DNA of 64,000 nt from Phocaeicola massiliensis B84634 = Timone 84634 = DSM 17679 = JCM 13223 (GCF_000382445.1 NZ_KB905474.1:310001-374000); one strand, 5' to 3'. Counted from the first letter of the stretch, positions 7,987 through 17,374 are shown. Translations and numbers: made by a program. The notes: generated from the sequence alone by a model not told the origin.

Positions 7987-8817
7987 ATGAAATATACAGA
8001 AGAAATGATCCTGCAATCCGATAGCGGTTATTGTATGCCTTTCGAGGAACAGCAGGGCAAAGACGTGGAGCTGTCGCTCGGCTACGGCGAACAGACCGAC
8101 CCGGCGACGGGCGAGAAATTCTTTCATCACGGCATTGACTTCAACGTGCGGTGCTATATGCTTTCTGCCCTCGCCAGCGGCATTGTGTCGGGCGTGGGCA
8201 ACGATTCCGGACACGGCATCTGCCAGACCATCCGCTACGGGGAGTATGAGGTGACATACGGAAATCTGTCCAATGTCTTCGCTCAATTCGGACAGCGTGT
8301 AAAGGCCGGACAGACGGTAGCTTTGAGCGGTGACAAACTGCACATGACCGTCCGCTTCAAGGGCGAGGAACTGAACCCGTTGGAATTCTTGACAATGCTG
8401 TACGGGAATATCCAGGCAATGCGTCAGGCCGGCGGACACGAGACAGACTATTTATCCGGCTTGGAGATGGAACTGAAAACCGATTATGAACGGGACAAAA
8501 GGGAGATAGAGGAACTGATGCTGCACTTCCTGCCGCACTATATGGAGGATTTGCGGCATGGAGCATACACCTTGCCCCGGAATACGGAGCAGTCGCTACG
8601 CCACATCTTCACGGTGGGTGCGATGAAGGAGTATTTCTACGAGAATATGCCGAGCATGGCCAATCCGCTCGGACTGGGACACAAGGCCATGCCGCTGGCC
8701 TGCAAGGTGCAGAACCTCCTTATTGCGGATTTCCTGCATTACCTCGCCCTGCGGCATGATGTGTACCTCTCCACTGCGAGCAGCGACATAAAAAAAAACT
8801 CCATGACGAAGCCCTGA
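7987..8817 (+). CDS. Degenerate M23-like protein, frame broken near the 3' end
   Basis: 276 residues in this frame. The N-terminal 120 residues are an M23/LytM fold: the zinc ligands are recognisable in FFHHGIDFNV (HxxxD) and the last His of KLHM. The catalytic His of HxH is Lys, and the usual YxHL His is Asn (TYGNLSNVF). It is therefore probably a catalytically inactive, structural member. The remaining 150 residues are helical. At 8790-8798 a run of nine A lets this frame stop at 8815, while the -1 frame continues in register to 9122. The full product would be about 378 residues. There is no signal peptide, unlike the other two M23 proteins here. Confidence 0.7.
   Translation: MKYTEEMILQSDSGYCMPFEEQQGKDVELSLGYGEQTDPATGEKFFHHGIDFNVRCYMLSALASGIVSGVGNDSGHGICQTIRYGEYEVTYGNLSNVFAQFGQRVKAGQTVALSGDKLHMTVRFKGEELNPLEFLTMLYGNIQAMRQAGGHETDYLSGLEMELKTDYERDKREIEELMLHFLPHYMEDLRHGAYTLPRNTEQSLRHIFTVGAMKEYFYENMPSMANPLGLGHKAMPLACKVQNLLIADFLHYLALRHDVYLSTASSDIKKNSMTKP
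8793..8799 (+). promoter_or_regulatory. Possible -1 frameshift site (A AAA AAC)
   Basis: In the zero frame the codons are AAA-AAA-AAC, which is a canonical slippery heptamer. Slipping back one base gives Lys-Leu-His-Asp-Glu-Ala and an open frame to 9122. Without slippage translation stops at 8817, 18 bases past the heptamer. A one-base loss in the A-run, by mutation or sequencing error, would look the same. Confidence 0.4.
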
Positions 8818-9122
8818 CCTATGGCGGCATCATAGACCCGTTGGCGGAACTGGACATCGACATACAGAGCTTCGACATACCGAGGCTTGTCACGGTCTAT
8901 CCCGACCGGGCGGGTGTGCGCTGGTGGACCAAGGCATGGTTCAACAATCGGGAAGAGGGCGAGACATCCGTCGAAATCGAACGGGAGCAGGCGATACGGT
9001 TCATGCAGGACAACATCGAAAAGGACGCATGGCTGGAAGAGTTCTTTCCCCGGCAGATGGAGGTTTACCACAACGCCATCGAGCAGACGAAAGAACAGCT
9101 ATTGAAACAGATAAATATATAA
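8799..9122 (+). CDS. C-terminal part of the frame-broken M23-like protein
   Basis: This -1 frame segment reads LHDEALTYGGIIDPLAEL and continues to LLKQINI, with codon use like its neighbours and no stop. It has no good independent start: the first candidate is a GTG-type or similar codon near 8841, inside the segment. It is therefore best read as the tail of the protein starting at 7987, produced by frameshifting or separated by a recent one-base deletion. The next gene starts 8 bases after its stop, as expected if this is the true gene end. No domain is recognised. Confidence 0.6.
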   Translation, partial: LHDEALTYGGIIDPLAELDIDIQSFDIPRLVTVYPDRAGVRWWTKAWFNNREEGETSVEIEREQAIRFMQDNIEKDAWLEEFFPRQMEVYHNAIEQTKEQLLKQINI

Positions 9123-9130
9123 TACACAAC

Positions 9131-10930
9131 ATGGATGGAATCAGACATAGCCGGCAATTCGCGGAAATAGAACGTCTTGTGAGCGATTATTTCCATTGCC
9201 ACCTTGCGCCCGTCATGTCGAAGACACAGGCTTACCTCACGAAGAAACAGGGCGAGGAAATGAGGGAGTATTCCACCTCTTTGGGCGGCATACTCAGCGC
9301 GATGGCGTCTGCGGCACAGCCGATGGGCGACCCGTACCAGGTACTCAAGGTCACGGGCGAATGGAACTCGAAGACAACGGAGGACTATATCGGAATGTGC
9401 AAGGCGGAGATTACCGGCTCCAAAGAGATACAGCAAGACCTCGCATACATGGCCGGGCAATGGCGCGATACTGTCGTGCAGGAAATCGGGCGCAAGCGTT
9501 ACGATGAACTGTCGGAACAATTAGGCGGCGACCTTGCCTATGCCTATATGGACTACCGGGTGGAGGAACTGATGATCGACCGGCTGGTCAAGGAGCGTAT
9601 GCCGAAATCGTCAGCCGACTACATCATCCGCAAAGCCGCAGAATCAAGCCTGCTTGGACTTTCGCAGACCTTCAACCGCTCGCCGCTTGCTGTGGAAATC
9701 GAGGCACGGGGCGAAGCCGCCTACCGTCCGAAAGGATGGGAAAAAGGCGCGGGTCGGGTACTGGGCGCAACGGCAGATACCGTGATGATGGGAGGCGTGG
9801 GTTCGTGGGCAACACTGGCGAAGTTTGTCGGGGCGGACGTGGCTATCTCGGCAGTCGCCTCACGCTTCGAGCCTGAAAAGTCGCCCAAGCTCTCTGTGGA
9901 GCAATGTATCAGCAAAGGGGTGTTCGGCAGCGAACGGAACGTATTTACGGACTTCCGCAAGGAGGCTGCAACGGTACAGACGGGTGACAGTGCGCTCATC
10001 GTGGCCGCCAACGAGCGGTTGAAGAAGAAAATACCGGTGATGGATTTCAGTTTCCCGAAGTGGATGCAGACACCAAAGTTTACCCCTTTCCAAATGCCAG
10101 AAATACCCGGACACCCTGAAAAGAAGAATGAACGTGCCGAACGGTACAAGGATGTGCCGCTGGTCGTCGCTCCCGGACAGGAAGAAGCCTATTTGAAGCA
10201 TTTGGAGAAATATAAGAATGCAACGGCTGTAACTGCCAAAAAGGAATCAACGCAGCCGGAGACGGAACAGAGGGAAAAAGTGGAGAAAGAGGAACGGCAG
10301 GTGGTTATTCCACGTGAGGAAGAAAAGCAAGAGAGAGAGGCTGTGCAGACCAACACGAACGGATGGAGCGGATTGCTCAGTACGTTGGGATTAGAGGGAT
10401 TGGGCGATATCACGGGCAACCTCGGATATGTCATGGCCATGCTGCCCGACATCCTGTTGGGGGCTTTTACCGGCAAGACACAATCGTTGCGCTTTGGGGA
10501 CAACCTGCTGCCGATAGCGAGTATTGTGGCCGGTCTGTTCGTGCGTAACCCGCTGCTGAAGATGCTCCTTGTCGGTCTGGGCGGCGCAAACCTGCTGAAC
10601 AAGGCGGGACACGAGGCTTTGGGGCGACCCATGCCGTCCGCTGCCGAACAGACGGAGAACCAGTACCGCCGTTATCCCGATGAACCGCTCAATCCCCGTA
10701 TTGTGAACCCGGTACTGCAAGGCAGTACGCTCATCGCCACGATAGACCGTGTGCCTTGTACCATCCAGCTCACGCCGACCGTCGCGGAGGCTTACCGTGC
10801 AGGGGCATTGCCGCTGAACACGCTGGCGAACGCCGTGCTTGCCAAGAGCGACCAGTTGCGCCATATCGCTTCGCAGAATTACGATGACGGACAGCGGGAA
10901 ACGGTCGTGCGTACACGGGGCATCCAATAA
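9131..10930 (+). CDS. Large conserved ICE protein, 599 aa, unknown function
   Basis: ATG 9131 (MDGIRHSRQFAEIERLV) follows the preceding stop by 8 bases and is preferred over upstream in-frame starts inside the previous gene. Residues 1-260 are helical with Gly-rich parts (GAGRVLGATADTVMMGG). Residues 310-410 form a Lys/Glu-rich linker. Around residues 415-500 is a hydrophobic region (LGYVMAMLPDILLGAF, LPIASIVAGLFV, MLLVGLGGANLL) that could insert in the inner membrane. The last 80 residues (IDRVPCTIQLTPTVAEAYRAG) form a compact domain. The layout suggests a membrane-anchored channel or coupling component, but no known family motif is seen. Confidence 0.6.
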   Translation: MDGIRHSRQFAEIERLVSDYFHCHLAPVMSKTQAYLTKKQGEEMREYSTSLGGILSAMASAAQPMGDPYQVLKVTGEWNSKTTEDYIGMCKAEITGSKEIQQDLAYMAGQWRDTVVQEIGRKRYDELSEQLGGDLAYAYMDYRVEELMIDRLVKERMPKSSADYIIRKAAESSLLGLSQTFNRSPLAVEIEARGEAAYRPKGWEKGAGRVLGATADTVMMGGVGSWATLAKFVGADVAISAVASRFEPEKSPKLSVEQCISKGVFGSERNVFTDFRKEAATVQTGDSALIVAANERLKKKIPVMDFSFPKWMQTPKFTPFQMPEIPGHPEKKNERAERYKDVPLVVAPGQEEAYLKHLEKYKNATAVTAKKESTQPETEQREKVEKEERQVVIPREEEKQEREAVQTNTNGWSGLLSTLGLEGLGDITGNLGYVMAMLPDILLGAFTGKTQSLRFGDNLLPIASIVAGLFVRNPLLKMLLVGLGGANLLNKAGHEALGRPMPSAAEQTENQYRRYPDEPLNPRIVNPVLQGSTLIATIDRVPCTIQLTPTVAEAYRAGALPLNTLANAVLAKSDQLRHIASQNYDDGQRETVVRTRGIQ

Positions 10931-10957
10931 TTCCATGAACAATAAAAGCATGATGAT

Positions 10958-13219
10958 ATGAAAGAAAAGTCGCAAATCGAGAAGAAAGCCGAGGCAAGGC
11001 AGGCGGAACTGCTGTCTGCCGCACTGAGCGGGGCGTCGAACGCTGGCGGCCATTGGCTCAACGTATCGGGCAAGGGATTTCCCCGGCTCTATCCGCAAGG
11101 GGTCTCGGCCAGCCCGTTCAATGCCCTCTTTATGGCCTTGCATTCGGACAATAACGGATGCAAGACCAACCTGTTCACGCTTTACTGTGAAACCAAGGTA
11201 CGGGGTGCTGCGGTGCGGGAGCATGAGCAGGGCGTACCGTTCCTGTTCTATAACTGGAACAAGTATGTCAACCGGAACAATCCGGATGAGACCATCGACC
11301 GTACCGCCTATCTCCAATTGGACGAAGAGCATAAGGCACAGTTCAAGGGTGTCCACAACCGGGAGATCCGCACGCTTTTCAATATCGACCAGACGACGTT
11401 GCCCTACGTTGACAAGCCGGCTTACGAGGATGCGGTAAAGCAGGATGGCAGTGTTCAGGAAAGAGGATATACCGAGGCGGACAACCGCAGGTTGCGCACC
11501 CGGTTCAACGACTTTCTATTGAAGATGCGGGACAACCTCGTTCCCGTGCGCTCGGACGGTAGCGGAGTTCCTCATTACGAGACGGACAAAGATGCGGTCT
11601 ATATGCCGCGTCAAAAGGATTTTGAACATTACCACGATTATATGCAGGAAGCCTTGCGGCAGATCGTGAGTGCTACGGGGCATCAACAGCGGCTCGCCCG
11701 TGAAGGCATGGTCATGAAGAACGGCGTGGCCCCGTCGGAGGATGCGGTAAAATATGAAAGGTTGGTCGTGGAACTGGCTTCGGGTATCAAAATGCTGGAA
11801 CTGGGACTGCCCGCCCGTCTGTCCGATGCAAGCCTGAAGACGGTGGATTACTGGTGCCGGGAGTTCAAGGAAAATCCGTGTATGATGGACGCTCTCGAAA
11901 GCGACGTGAACAATGCGCTTGATGTTATCCGAAAAGCGGAACGGGGCGAGAAAATTGAGTACGCCACCCTGCGAAACAGACGGCAGACCACGACCATGCA
12001 GGAACAGATGCACAAGCATTACTTTGTGGCGAATGAAATCCGCCAGCACCCGGACAAGGCGGCGAAAAGCATCGTCCTCGTCATAGACCGGGAGGCAAAA
12101 TCGGCAGATGTCATTTTGCCGGCAGGAGCTTCGACCGAGGCGAACAACGAGATTCCCGGCATGAACAAGGGACGTATCGAACGGGCATTGCAGAAAGAGG
12201 GTATCGAGCAGGTGCGTTTCTATAATACTGACGGTGCATTGGGCTACAGACCCGATGACAGCTATTTCAATGAAAAAATGGTGACACTGGCCCGGTTAAG
12301 GAACTACACGTTGGAAAAGCTCTCCACGCTGGACGTGTCGGAGGCGGTCAGACGGGCGAATGAGGTCGGGTTCGATGCCGTGCAGATGATTCAGGACGAC
12401 AAGAACCGTTGGGCACTCTATATCAAGCCGGAAAACAAGGAGGGGTACAGCGTCTATCCCGATAAGGAGGATGTGAACCGTTTTTTCTCCACGCTCAAGC
12501 AGGCGATGGACAACATCGACAAGGTACGGATGGAGCTGGCGCACAAGTATTATGCACTGGCGGAGGTCAAGCCCGACCTGAAAGTGGATTTGTTCGGCAG
12601 CGATACGCCGGAGATTGACCTGAACCGTATTCAGCGTGTTGCCATCTTCAAGACCAGGCAGGATGGAATCCAGTGTGTGGCAACCATCGACGGACAAAAG
12701 CTGCAGCCCCGCAGCGTCACTCCACAGCAGTGGCAACGGATGTGGGTGGCGGAAGACCGGGACGGCTACAAGCGGCATTTGGCGGCCACGCTGTTTGCCG
12801 ATGTGCTGCAAAAGGGACAATCCGTCGGGGAACAGAAAGCGGAAGAGCAGGTACGGCAACAGAATGAGACGGTGCCGGAAAATCGGTCGGAAGAGACGAA
12901 TGATGAAAATATGTCTCCGAAACGGCAGTTTTGGGACAACCTCAAGGAAAAGCATCCCGACGCCCTGTATCTGATTCGTGCAGGAGAAGTGTACCGGCTT
13001 TATAATGAGGATGCGGCAAAGGGAGCAAAAATACTGGGAATTACGGTCAAGGAATATCCGGAACATGGATTTTCGACTTTCGCAGAGTTCCCAAGGACGC
13101 AACTGGACAGCTATCTGCCCAAACTTGTCCGTGCCGGTGAGCGTGTCGCCATCAGTGAGATAGAGCTACAGGATAAACGGCAGGACGAGCAGGAAACACA
13201 TAGGGGTATTCATAGATAA
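10958..13219 (+). CDS. ArdC-N-like protein with MutS domain I-like C-terminus
   Basis: 753 residues. Residues 25-110 match the ArdC N-terminal (ssDNA-binding, DUF1738-like) pattern: WLNVSGKGFPRLYPQGVSAS, then FNALFMALHSDNNG and GVPFLFYNW. The middle is large and unassigned. Residues about 650-740 (FWDNLKEKHPDALYLIRAGE, then YRLYNEDAAKGAKILGI) resemble the mismatch-sensing domain I of MutS. Such proteins belong to the polyvalent sort carried into recipients with transferred DNA, where they may protect the incoming strand. That role is inferred. There is no zincin motif here, unlike the ArdC at 15674. It ends 12 bases before the muramidase gene. Confidence 0.65.
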   Translation: MKEKSQIEKKAEARQAELLSAALSGASNAGGHWLNVSGKGFPRLYPQGVSASPFNALFMALHSDNNGCKTNLFTLYCETKVRGAAVREHEQGVPFLFYNWNKYVNRNNPDETIDRTAYLQLDEEHKAQFKGVHNREIRTLFNIDQTTLPYVDKPAYEDAVKQDGSVQERGYTEADNRRLRTRFNDFLLKMRDNLVPVRSDGSGVPHYETDKDAVYMPRQKDFEHYHDYMQEALRQIVSATGHQQRLAREGMVMKNGVAPSEDAVKYERLVVELASGIKMLELGLPARLSDASLKTVDYWCREFKENPCMMDALESDVNNALDVIRKAERGEKIEYATLRNRRQTTTMQEQMHKHYFVANEIRQHPDKAAKSIVLVIDREAKSADVILPAGASTEANNEIPGMNKGRIERALQKEGIEQVRFYNTDGALGYRPDDSYFNEKMVTLARLRNYTLEKLSTLDVSEAVRRANEVGFDAVQMIQDDKNRWALYIKPENKEGYSVYPDKEDVNRFFSTLKQAMDNIDKVRMELAHKYYALAEVKPDLKVDLFGSDTPEIDLNRIQRVAIFKTRQDGIQCVATIDGQKLQPRSVTPQQWQRMWVAEDRDGYKRHLAATLFADVLQKGQSVGEQKAEEQVRQQNETVPENRSEETNDENMSPKRQFWDNLKEKHPDALYLIRAGEVYRLYNEDAAKGAKILGITVKEYPEHGFSTFAEFPRTQLDSYLPKLVRAGERVAISEIELQDKRQDEQETHRGIHR

Positions 13220-13231
13220 GGAGTGACGATT

Positions 13232-14788
13232 ATGAGCAAGAATCAGGAATATGCACTGCAATACGCGGATTATGCGATGGCACAGATGCGCAGGTATGGC
13301 ATTCCGGCTTCCGTCACATTGGCGCAAGGCATACTGGAAAGCAGCAACGGACAGAGCCGTCTGGCGAGGAACGAGAACAACCATTTCGGCATCAAGGCGA
13401 CACCCTCGTGGATTGCCGGAGGCGGCAAATACGGAATCTACACCGATGATAAGCCGAATGAAAAGTTCTGCAGCTATGACAGCGTGGGTGATTCATACGA
13501 GCATCACTCCCGCTTTTTGAAGGAGAACAGCCGCTATGCCGGTTGCTTCAAACTCTCCCCGGACGATTACAAGGGCTGGGCACAAAGCATTGAGAAAGCC
13601 GGTTACGCCACAGGCGGCAAGTATGCCGAGAACCTGCAAAAAATCATTGAGCAGAACGGCTTGCAGAAGTATGACAGGCAGGTGATGCAGGAGATGGCGG
13701 CACAAGGCAGGCAGTTCGGGGTAGAACACAATCCGCTCCAGACCTCCGAAGGTGCGGAACATGGAACGGGGTATTCGTTCCCGGTGGAACGGGAGGAATT
13801 TCTGTTCATTACCTCTCCGTTCGGAACACGGCAAGACCCGTTGGACGGCACAAAGCAACAGATGCACAAGGGCGTGGATATACGTTGCAAAGGCGATGCG
13901 GTACTGGCTACGGAGAACGGCGGCAAGGTCGTGGCGGTAAACCAGAACAAGAATACGCCCGGCGGCAAGTCGCTGACGGTGGAATATGCCCGGACGGACG
14001 GCAGCAAGGTACAATGTACCTATATGCACCTCAAGGAGATTTCCGTCAAGGTCGGCGATACGGTACAGGCCGGCGGACGGCTCGGCACATCGGGCAATAC
14101 GGGAACACGGACGACCGGGGAACATCTGCATTTCGGTGTGAAGAATATCTATGCCGACGGGACGAAACGGGATATAGACCCTGCGGCGTATCTGGCTGAA
14201 ATCGCACAGAAAGGACATATCAAATTGCAAATGCTGCACAACGGGAATGACCTGCTCGCCAAATACAAGGCGGCGGAAGATACCGTGCCTGAAAAGAACC
14301 TTTCGCCCGACGGATGGATGAAAAAACTCCTTTCGTCGGAGGATAGCGGTGTGGGAATGTCGGGATGCAACGACCCGATTGTGGAGATGGCGATGACCGC
14401 TTTCGCCTCCCTGATGCTGCTGGCCACACAGATTGACAACCGGAACGAAGAGGAACAGAAGGCGATGATATCCACCGCGATGGATCTTCGTACCATCGAC
14501 CTGAAGCCGTTGTTGCCGAATATGAAGAACTGCGACCTGACTATCGGCGAGAACGGCAAGGCCATTCTGAAAGCGGACAATGGGGAACTGCGTGTCTCGC
14601 GGGAGCTGACCGCTTCCGAGCTGAACCGGTTGTCTGCCACGTTGAACAACGGCACACTCACGGAAGAGACCAAACGGATGCGTGTAACCGGTATGCTGAA
14701 TACGGTTATCCTGTCGGAAGCGGCCTCACAGAATTTCGAGCAAGAGATGTCCCGGCAACAGGGACAGACGGAAAACCTGCGAAGATAA
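13232..14788 (+). CDS. Muramidase (GH73-like) fused to M23 peptidase
   Basis: 518 residues. ATG 13232 has an AAGGAG ribosome-binding site 8 bases upstream (13218-13223), which decides against the GTG at 13223. Residues 1-150 are a glucosaminidase/FlgJ-like lysozyme domain (PASVTLAQGILESSNGQS with the catalytic Glu, NNHFGIKA, YAENLQKIIE). Residues 190-330 are an M23 endopeptidase with all motifs: MHKGVDIR, CTYMHLKEI, GEHLHFGV. The C-terminal 170 residues are unassigned. The product can cut both glycan strand and peptide cross-link, as expected for a VirB1-like enzyme that opens the wall for conjugation. No signal peptide is obvious, so export may depend on the transfer system. Confidence 0.8.
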   Translation: MSKNQEYALQYADYAMAQMRRYGIPASVTLAQGILESSNGQSRLARNENNHFGIKATPSWIAGGGKYGIYTDDKPNEKFCSYDSVGDSYEHHSRFLKENSRYAGCFKLSPDDYKGWAQSIEKAGYATGGKYAENLQKIIEQNGLQKYDRQVMQEMAAQGRQFGVEHNPLQTSEGAEHGTGYSFPVEREEFLFITSPFGTRQDPLDGTKQQMHKGVDIRCKGDAVLATENGGKVVAVNQNKNTPGGKSLTVEYARTDGSKVQCTYMHLKEISVKVGDTVQAGGRLGTSGNTGTRTTGEHLHFGVKNIYADGTKRDIDPAAYLAEIAQKGHIKLQMLHNGNDLLAKYKAAEDTVPEKNLSPDGWMKKLLSSEDSGVGMSGCNDPIVEMAMTAFASLMLLATQIDNRNEEEQKAMISTAMDLRTIDLKPLLPNMKNCDLTIGENGKAILKADNGELRVSRELTASELNRLSATLNNGTLTEETKRMRVTGMLNTVILSEAASQNFEQEMSRQQGQTENLRR

Positions 14789-14800
14789 AGGCATGGCGAT

Positions 14801-14977
14801 ATGGTAAAATGCGTGATGATACAGCTATGCAAATGTCTGGCGGGAGTCTCCATCCTTGCGTTGCACGTCCGGTTCTGCTACCTGCTGTTGGGGTGGATCG
14901 GGACGCTCGTTGTCGTGGGCGTGCAATTAGCCATCGCCGGATGGATGGTCTGGGCGATGATACGTGCGCCTGACTGA
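14801..14977 (+). CDS. Small membrane protein, 58 aa
   Basis: A short ORF starting MVKCVMIQLCKCLAGVSI, 12 bases after the muramidase-M23 stop. It has two hydrophobic helices (about residues 9-20 and 27-52, LLGWIGTLVVVGVQLAIAG) and ends IRAPD. Position, spacing and a clear membrane profile support a real gene. It could anchor a channel component or regulate the adjacent hydrolase. No family is recognised. Confidence 0.5.
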   Translation: MVKCVMIQLCKCLAGVSILALHVRFCYLLLGWIGTLVVVGVQLAIAGWMVWAMIRAPD

Positions 14978-15059
14978 CCGTACCCTCCAACAGTTCAACA
15001 TCAATCAACCCATGTATCACTTGTCGGATGATCCATGTATCATTAAAGACAAAAAACAG

Positions 15060-15668
15060 ATGATTAAATGTAATGTTACGGTATGCGGCGTTATCGGCCG
15101 CGATGCGTCGGTTCGCAAGAACAGAGAGGAAAAGGAGTTTATGGCATTTCCGCTCCGGGTACAGATTCCGGCAACGGGTGGACGGCATACTATCGAGGTG
15201 GATGTCCGCAAGGAGTGCAGTCAGGAAGAAGCCACCGGTTATCGGAACGGCTCCCGTGTGGAAGTGAGGGGTACGATGTATCTCAAACGCCGGGGTGACA
15301 AGCTCTATTTCAACCTGTTCGCCGATGAAATCTGCAATGCCGCTACGGATGATGCGGATTGCGTCAAGGGTGAGCTGGCATTTCGTGGTAAAGTCGGCCA
15401 GAATATCGAGGAGAAAAGGGATAAGAAAGACCAGCCTTATACGGTGTTCTCGGCGTTCAGTGCGGAGAAGGTCGATGACGGCTTCGAATACCAGTGGGTG
15501 CGCTTCTTCTGTTTCGGCAAGGAGCGCGATGCGTGGCTACAGCCGGGTATAAAGGTGGATGCCATAGGTGAAATGAACCTGTCGGCACATAACGGGAAAA
15601 TCAATCTTTCCTGCAAGGTGGAGGAACTGACGCAATATGTGGCGGATTCGTCTAACTATAATCAGTAA
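15060..15668 (+). CDS. Tandem OB-fold, SSB-like protein
   Basis: 202 residues from ATG 15060; starts at 14964 or 15012 are possible but lie in poorly conserved sequence. Two OB-fold units are visible: residues 1-100 (VTVCGVIGRDASVRKNREEK, FPLRVQIPATGG, VRGTMYL) and residues 108-195 (AFRGKVGQNIEEKRDKKDQP, FFCFGKERDAWL, GEMNLSAHNG). The pattern is that of single-stranded-DNA-binding proteins, possibly with the two folds in one chain. There is no acidic C-terminal tail. It lies just before an ArdC gene, fitting protection of transferred single strands. A separate SSB is encoded at 40481. Confidence 0.65.
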   Translation: MIKCNVTVCGVIGRDASVRKNREEKEFMAFPLRVQIPATGGRHTIEVDVRKECSQEEATGYRNGSRVEVRGTMYLKRRGDKLYFNLFADEICNAATDDADCVKGELAFRGKVGQNIEEKRDKKDQPYTVFSAFSAEKVDDGFEYQWVRFFCFGKERDAWLQPGIKVDAIGEMNLSAHNGKINLSCKVEELTQYVADSSNYNQ

Positions 15669-15673
15669 GTAAT

Positions 15674-17362
15674 ATGGCCGGTTACAGAAAGAAGAATGCC
15701 GACGGACCGAACAGCGAGGACAAGGCTCTCGACCTGTTCGCCGAAATGATGATCGAGAAAATCGAGGGCATTCAAAAGGACTGGAAAAAGCCTTGGTTTA
15801 CCGAGGGTGCGTTGCAGTGGCCTCGCAACCTTCACGGGCGCGAGTACAACGGGATGAATGCTTTTATGCTGCTTTTGCACTGCGAGAAAGAAGGGTACAA
15901 GATTCCCCGTTTCTGCACCTTCGATTGTGTTCAGAAGCTCAATAAGTCCGGCAAGGATGGAGAGGAACTGCCGCGTGTCTCCGTGCTTCGTGGCGAGAAG
16001 TCCTTTCCGGTCATGCTCACCACGTTCACTTGTATCCATAAGGAGACCAAGGAGAAAATCAAGTATGACGATTACAAGAAACTCTCCGATGACGAAAAGG
16101 AACAGTACAATGTTTATCCGAAGATGCAGGTTTTCAGGGTCTTCAATGTTGCGCAGACCAATTTGCAGGAAGCGCGACCGGAGCTGTGGCAAAAACTGGA
16201 GCAGGAAAATTCGCGTCCGGCAATCGAGGAGGGCGAGCATTACAGTTTTGCCCCAGTCGATACGATGATAAGGGATAACCTGTGGATTTGTCCGATTACG
16301 CCGAAATATCAGAATGACGCCTACTATTCCATCACGAAGAATGAAATCATCGTGCCGGAAAAGGAACAGTTCAGATCGGGAGAATCGTTTTACGGGACAC
16401 TGTTCCATGAGATGACGCACTCGACCGGTGCGGAGGGTGTTCTCGATCGGTTCAAGCCGACTACCTTCGGTTCTCCTGAATATGCCCGTGAGGAACTGGT
16501 GGCAGAGTTAGGTAGCGCACTGGTCGCACAGCGTTACGGCATGACCAAGCATATCAAGGAAGAAAGTTGTGCATACCTCAAAGGATGGCTCGATGAGCTG
16601 AAGGAATCGCCGCAATTCATCAAGACAACGCTCCTGGACGTGAAAAGGGCAACCTCGATAATTACCCAGAAGGTGGATAAGATAGCGCAAGAACTGGAAC
16701 AAAATGTCGGCGAGAAGCAGGAAAACGGAGCGGCGGCAAAGGAGAAGACATTTTATTCCTCTGTCGCGTATCTCCAATTTTCGGATGACACGAGGCCGCT
16801 TGACGAACTCCGGGAGAAAGGCGATTGCGAGGGATTGCTGACGCTTGCCAAGGAGTATTACGACGGCAACGGCATCAACGAACAGCATACTTATTTATCA
16901 GCCACGAACAACAAGGGTGACAGCCTAATTGCCGAGGATGAGAATTTCGCTGTCGTGTACAACGGGAGTGTCGGGGGAACCTACGAGGTGATGTTGAAAT
17001 TCACGGAGCAGGAAATTCGCGACCATATCCGGCGTTACGGTGTCGATATCGCCGGAGATACAATAAAAGGGGTTGCCAGGGAGATGGCGGCGGAACAGTT
17101 CTCCGCTTTGGCGTATCAAAAGATTCCGGCCTTCGAGATGCCGAACGGTGAAGTGCTATATGTCGAATATAACAAGGAATCCGATACGCTTGATGTCGGG
17201 CAACCCACCAATGCCGGGCTGGTCGCGCAGCATCGTTTCCCTTACGACCACAATGTCGGGCTGGATGCCAATCTGCAAGCCGTGAACGAGAAGCTGAACG
17301 AGCTGGAAGAGTATCGGGCAGAACTACAAGAGGCAGAATACGGCAGCGGTATGCGCCGGTAA
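15674..17362 (+). CDS. ArdC-family antirestriction protein with zincin domain
   Basis: 562 residues. Residues 1-150 are the ArdC N-terminal ssDNA-binding domain (WKKPWFTEGALQWPRNLHGR, YNGMNAFMLLLHCEKEGY, VLRGEKSFPVML). Residues 160-300 are the zincin-like metallopeptidase domain: HEMTHSTG gives the HExxH zinc motif, and the downstream Glu lies in REELVAELGSAL. A C-terminal extension of about 200 residues is unassigned. ArdC proteins protect incoming plasmid or ICE DNA from restriction. It is the last gene of the operon, followed by an intrinsic terminator. Confidence 0.85.
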   Translation: MAGYRKKNADGPNSEDKALDLFAEMMIEKIEGIQKDWKKPWFTEGALQWPRNLHGREYNGMNAFMLLLHCEKEGYKIPRFCTFDCVQKLNKSGKDGEELPRVSVLRGEKSFPVMLTTFTCIHKETKEKIKYDDYKKLSDDEKEQYNVYPKMQVFRVFNVAQTNLQEARPELWQKLEQENSRPAIEEGEHYSFAPVDTMIRDNLWICPITPKYQNDAYYSITKNEIIVPEKEQFRSGESFYGTLFHEMTHSTGAEGVLDRFKPTTFGSPEYAREELVAELGSALVAQRYGMTKHIKEESCAYLKGWLDELKESPQFIKTTLLDVKRATSIITQKVDKIAQELEQNVGEKQENGAAAKEKTFYSSVAYLQFSDDTRPLDELREKGDCEGLLTLAKEYYDGNGINEQHTYLSATNNKGDSLIAEDENFAVVYNGSVGGTYEVMLKFTEQEIRDHIRRYGVDIAGDTIKGVAREMAAEQFSALAYQKIPAFEMPNGEVLYVEYNKESDTLDVGQPTNAGLVAQHRFPYDHNVGLDANLQAVNEKLNELEEYRAELQEAEYGSGMRR

Positions 17363-17374
17363 GGATGGAAAGAA

